A stretch of DNA of 35,011 nucleotides, taken from NCBI GenBank assembly GCA_018239675.1, contig JAFEGX010000128.1:1-35011 (forward strand). The letters run 5' to 3'. This document shows, in pieces, positions 32,310 through 35,011 of the stretch. Under the pieces are notes generated by a model. That model was not told where the DNA came from. It saw nothing but the letters and a program-made list of their open reading frames with translations, and did not search any database. This DNA comes from Verrucomicrobiota bacterium (GTDB taxonomy: Bacteria > Verrucomicrobiota > Verrucomicrobiia > Opitutales > Opitutaceae). The translations under genes were made by a program, and so were the position numbers. Position 1 is the first letter of the stretch, and the number at the start of each line of letters is the position of its first letter.

Positions 32310-32407
32310 GCGCCGGTCGGGGCCGCCGTCGCGAAGCGTTGCACACCAGCGATGCCGGCGGCGCGCTAGCCCGGGTTGGCGGTTCCGGAATGTAAGCGAG
32401 TTTGGGC

Positions 32408-32423
32408 TGGGCAATTCTTGGCA
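32408..32423 (+). promoter_or_regulatory. Possible sigma-54-type -24/-12 promoter
   Basis: tgggcaattcttggca has GG and GC separated by 10 bp, with the T and TnGCA context expected of RpoN promoters (TGGCAC-N5-TTGCA), but with mismatches. It lies about 100 bp upstream of the PEP-CTERM protein ATG. RpoN control of PEP-CTERM genes is known in some other bacteria. The match is imperfect, so this is tentative. Confidence 0.35.
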
Positions 32424-32524
32424 TAATGGCAGCTACTTCCCGCCACCTCCTGCGACGTGGCGTTGCCCTGCGTCCGTCGCCGATTGGTGTGGAGGCAACT
32501 CTTCCGTCTCGCCCCTGCACCGTC

Positions 32525-33364
32525 ATGAACCTGCCGCTGCCCGCCTTCTTCCGCTTGCCCGCGCGGCGGATGGCCCTCGGGGTTCTCGTCGCGCTGGCAT
32601 GGGCAGGAGCGGCGCGCGCCCAGGTGGTCTTCTTCACCACGTGGTCGAAGACGAACAACATCTACACGAATCTGAACCAGGAGTATCCCGCCTCGGGCGT
32701 AGGGGTGCCCGGCTCCGGCATCGGCACCCCGAACGCCACGTTCCTGTTCGACCCGACGATCTACGCCACGGCCAATGCGGTGCCTGGATCCAACTATGCG
32801 ACTAACGGCGTGACCTTTCTTATCGCGTCCGACAGCAGCGGCCGCGACTTTGCCGAGGTCAACACGGGCCAGTCGTTGGTCGTCCCAATCGGGCAGGGGC
32901 TCACCTCCGTGCACCTCTTGATGGCGGCCTACAACGGGACCTCGGTAAACCTCACCCTGACCGGGGCAGACAGCTCGACCGAGACGTTCAGCAACGTGAA
33001 CCTGCCCGATTTCAACGGCGGCGGCGTTCAGAACCAGAGCGCGGCGGTCAACGGCAGCTCGTTCACGAATTTCTTCGAGCAGACCGTCTTCCAGGTGGTG
33101 AACGTGGGCGCGGGCGGAACCGGCAATTCGAGCAATGGCGCCTTCAACACCTACAACCTAGTCGAGGTGAGCCTGATCCTGGGCCCCACCCTCTCGTCCC
33201 AATCGCTGACCTCGATCACGCTGAACTCCAACGGCTACATGACGCTCCTGCTCGGCGTGTCGGGCCTGCCGACGGCGGTCCCCGAGCCGGCGCCGCTCGC
33301 CCTGCTTCTGCTCGGACTCCCGTCCGTCCTGCACCGGCTCAGGTGCCGGAACCGCGCCGGCTGA
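32525..33364 (+). CDS. PEP-CTERM sorting-domain protein
   Basis: 279 aa. A signal peptide (about 1-33, ending GAARAQ) is followed by a low-complexity, Asn/Ser/Thr/Gly-rich beta-type region and a C-terminal sorting signal. That signal consists of VPEP at about 255-258, a hydrophobic stretch (LALLLLGLPSVL) and a basic tail (HRLRCRNRAG). Such proteins are exported, then processed by an exosortase and attached to or released at the cell surface. No exosortase gene is in the window. The passenger domain is not recognised. ATG 32525 begins the signal peptide; the upstream in-frame extension from 32402 is unlikely. It converges with the methyltransferase gene, stop to stop, with 6 bp between. Confidence 0.85.
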   Translation: MNLPLPAFFRLPARRMALGVLVALAWAGAARAQVVFFTTWSKTNNIYTNLNQEYPASGVGVPGSGIGTPNATFLFDPTIYATANAVPGSNYATNGVTFLIASDSSGRDFAEVNTGQSLVVPIGQGLTSVHLLMAAYNGTSVNLTLTGADSSTETFSNVNLPDFNGGGVQNQSAAVNGSSFTNFFEQTVFQVVNVGAGGTGNSSNGAFNTYNLVEVSLILGPTLSSQSLTSITLNSNGYMTLLLGVSGLPTAVPEPAPLALLLLGLPSVLHRLRCRNRAG

Positions 33365-33370
33365 CCGTCT

Positions 33371-34399
33371 TCACGCAGCGGTCGGGCGGAACTCAGTCCT
33401 GATTCGCTGGAGCAGTTCGAGCCGCGCGGACACGGCAGCCGGTCGTCCCGGTGCAAGCGTCACCTGGAACTCGGTCCCGTCGGTTGGACAATGCTGCACC
33501 GGACCGAGCGTCACCAGGCCGAGCGCCGCCAGGTCCGCGAGGATGAGGTGGAAGCTCTCGGGCGTGAATCGCCAGCAGTGCACGTCGTGGTAGTCGGAGG
33601 TCGTGGCTGACCGGCGCCACTGGGCCACCGCCGCCTCCAGACTGCAGACCAGCAAGTAGGGCCCGGGCTGACCTGGTGGCCACGCAATCCGTCCGCCCTT
33701 CGTGACCGAGTCCGCGGCATAATTGAAGACCTGGCCCGGCGTCGGCCGCGTGCGCCGCTCGGCAAACGCATCGAGGATCTCGCCCGTCCGCGTGAGTTCG
33801 CCAAAATGGTCGAAGCAGCCGCGGGTGTCCGGCAGCACCAGCGCGATGCGCCCGTCGGGCTTCAGCACCGAGGCGCATTCCTGCAGGAAGCGCACGGGAT
33901 CGGGCACATGCTCGAGCACGTGGCTCGCGATGATCCAATCGTAGCCGGCGCGCCGACCCGTGAGTTCGGCGAAGGGCTGCCCGGACCACACGAAGTCGAC
34001 TTCCTCGATGCGGCCGGGATCGACACCGAAGCGCTGGTGGTGGGCGTATTTTCGGCGCAGCGCCTCGGTCGGCAGGTGATCAAGCACGTGAACCCGAAAC
34101 CCGCGGGCCTTGGGCGCGACGGGATTGTAGCTCGGTCCGATCTCCAGCCCGAGGCCGTCGCGGCGCAGGCCGGCAAAGATTCGCGCCTGCCGCGGCGAGA
34201 GGGCGACTCCGCGGCACGAGCGCAGCTCGCTGCGTCCGTAGGCGCAGAAATGGTGAAACCCGTCGCGAAACCGGCCGTCAGCCACCGCGGCCGCGACGTC
34301 GGGATTCGCGCAGAGGTAGCCCGCCTCGTCGAACGCCACGCGCTCCTCCGTCGAGACGGACGCCGCATCACTCCCCGTGGTATGCCCGAGGATCGCCAT
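33371..34399 (-). CDS. Class I SAM-dependent methyltransferase with N-terminal NPDV-type repeat
   Basis: 342 aa. A short module at about 24-60 (DEAGYLCANPDVAAAV, then HHFCAYGRSELR) resembles a repeat often found at the ends of glycosyltransferases and methyltransferases. The SAM-binding motif I is LEIGPSYNP (85-93), followed by VHVLDHLP and the Methyltransf_11-type HVLEHVPDP loop, and a later VLPDTRG. It may modify a surface glycan or lipid; the substrate is unknown. The start is ATG 34399. The frame is open to 34558 but would run through the tRNA gene. Confidence 0.82.
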   Translation of the reverse strand: MAILGHTTGSDAASVSTEERVAFDEAGYLCANPDVAAAVADGRFRDGFHHFCAYGRSELRSCRGVALSPRQARIFAGLRRDGLGLEIGPSYNPVAPKARGFRVHVLDHLPTEALRRKYAHHQRFGVDPGRIEEVDFVWSGQPFAELTGRRAGYDWIIASHVLEHVPDPVRFLQECASVLKPDGRIALVLPDTRGCFDHFGELTRTGEILDAFAERRTRPTPGQVFNYAADSVTKGGRIAWPPGQPGPYLLVCSLEAAVAQWRRSATTSDYHDVHCWRFTPESFHLILADLAALGLVTLGPVQHCPTDGTEFQVTLAPGRPAAVSARLELLQRIRTEFRPTAA

Positions 34400-34478
34400 C
34401 AATCCCCTACTGACAGGCCGGGACGGACTTTCCGCCATCCACCCAGAACCCGGCGCCCAAGACCGAGCCAAAAAGCAG

Positions 34479-34506
34479 TTTACACTCCGCGCCGCCGACG
34501 TAGCTT
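34479..34506 (+). promoter_or_regulatory. Putative sigma-70-type promoter of tRNA-Leu
   Basis: -35 tttaca (34479-34484) and -10 tagctt (34501-34506), separated by 16 bp. The -10 box ends 15 bp before the first tRNA base. It is one mismatch from consensus at -35 and a weaker match at -10. Position supports it more than sequence does. Confidence 0.45.
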
Positions 34507-34521
34507 GCACCTCCACGCAAA

Positions 34522-34609
34522 GCCCGGATGGCGGAATTGGCAGACGCAACGGACTCAAAATCCGTCGCCCCCTAAAGGCATGTGGGTTCGACCCCCACTC
34601 CGGGCACCA
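34522..34609 (+). tRNA. tRNA-Leu (anticodon CAA)
   Basis: 88 nt including an encoded CCA end. The acceptor stem gcccgga pairs with tccgggc. The anticodon stem acgga/tccgt encloses the loop ctcaaaa, giving anticodon CAA (reads UUG). The long variable arm (gcc/ggc stem) is typical of class II leucine tRNAs. The T arm is gtggg-ttcgacc-cccac. All stems are fully paired as read. Confidence 0.96.
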
Positions 34610-35011
34610 GTCTTCGCCGCCGTGACGTTGGACGATGGACTGCCACGGCGCAGCCCGCGTACTGCAGGCGGAAGCGGACGTGGCGGCCCTCGGGCGGCTT
34701 CGACTCGGCGAGCCAGCCCAGTTGGGTTTGGGGCGACGGTGACGCTACAGCCTACGCACAGGACCCAAGGCTAATTGCCTTTGAAGGCATTTGGGGTTGA
34801 GCAACGCAGACAACGAACTTGGGAGAAATCCATTCAATCGGGCAGGGCTGGAGCTGGACTTCAGGAAGGAGAATTCGGTTTTCGCGTTCCAAGACATCGT
34901 CGATTCTATCGTCTTAAAGCATTATTCTATAATGGTTTAAAGTACTCCCATCGTTCTGACCATCTGGACCCGAAACGACTGCGCACCTTTTGCGATAAAT
35001 TTTGAACGTTC
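34610..35011. other. Region after tRNA-Leu without a supported gene, AT-rich toward its end
   Basis: No gene I can support in about 400 bp. From about 34780 the base composition falls well below the rest of the window, with runs such as ttttcgcg, cttaaagc and ataaatttt. A perfect tataat lies at 34928-34933 without a clear -35. A 76-codon open frame (34775-35005, TTG start) shows no recognised motif. The position directly 3' of a tRNA gene and the composition change fit the edge of an integrated element or island, but no integrase or att duplication is visible here. Confidence 0.4.

Noticed and set aside
34400..34558. Upstream extension of the methyltransferase frame
   Set aside because: It would read through tRNA-Leu. 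ATG 34399 gives a sensible N-terminus.
34775..35005. A 76-codon open frame at the window end as a gene
   Set aside because: TTG start, no ribosome-binding site, no recognised motif. It is described only as part of the AT-rich region.

Overview
The window looks like a chromosomal segment of a high-GC Verrucomicrobiota bacterium, most likely an Opitutaceae relative. By eye it is about two-thirds G+C almost throughout. The grounds for this placement are a PEP-CTERM-type exported protein, several PhyH dioxygenases, Asp-box and heparinase II/III carbohydrate enzymes, SSS-type transport, a GxxExxY protein, and very abundant short-unit intergenic repeats. It is inferred from gene content and repeat style, not from a marker gene. 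No plasmid, phage or CRISPR structure is visible.

Layout. 1-2.1 kb (minus): a DapA-like aldolase and an atypical NAD-binding epimerase, probably one operon. 2.4-7.1 kb (plus): a PhyH dioxygenase, a GH38 alpha-mannosidase, a second PhyH dioxygenase and a single-domain response regulator. 7.2-9.8 kb (minus): an Asp-box (sialidase-like) secreted protein and a DegT-type PLP aminotransferase. 10.1-17.5 kb (plus): three tandem paralogous beta-propeller-like proteins, then a membrane fatty-acid desaturase. 17.7-28.3 kb (minus): a sugar-use block, in transcription order araB, araA, araD, a ROK kinase, a Tat-exported heparinase II/III-family protein, an SSS sodium symporter and an isochorismatase-fold protein. 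The likely logic is degradation of a complex glycan, sodium-coupled uptake, and entry of L-arabinose into the pentose phosphate pathway as D-xylulose 5-phosphate. 28.6-30.0 kb (minus): an inositol-monophosphatase-family protein and a GxxExxY nuclease-fold protein. 30.1-33.4 kb (plus): a URO-D-family protein, a third PhyH dioxygenase and a PEP-CTERM protein. 33.4-34.4 kb (minus): a SAM methyltransferase. 34.5 kb: tRNA-Leu(CAA), followed by a markedly AT-richer stretch to the window end.

The most unusual content is between the genes. At least fifteen intergenic regions are filled by elements built from tandem degenerate units of exactly 7 or 9 bp. Many are arranged as two inverted arms around a unique spacer. 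The 7-bp class uses different unit sequences at different loci but keeps one architecture, and several elements run almost exactly from a stop codon to the next start codon. Their pyrimidine-rich arms lie 5-23 nt before eight start codons. The 9-bp class sits just 3' of five minus-strand genes in one orientation. Arms of that class also flank the GxxExxY gene and supply its start and stop codons, so this nuclease-fold protein is a candidate partner of the repeat family. One propeller paralog has lost its signal peptide at exactly the point where a 7-bp-unit element abuts the mature protein.
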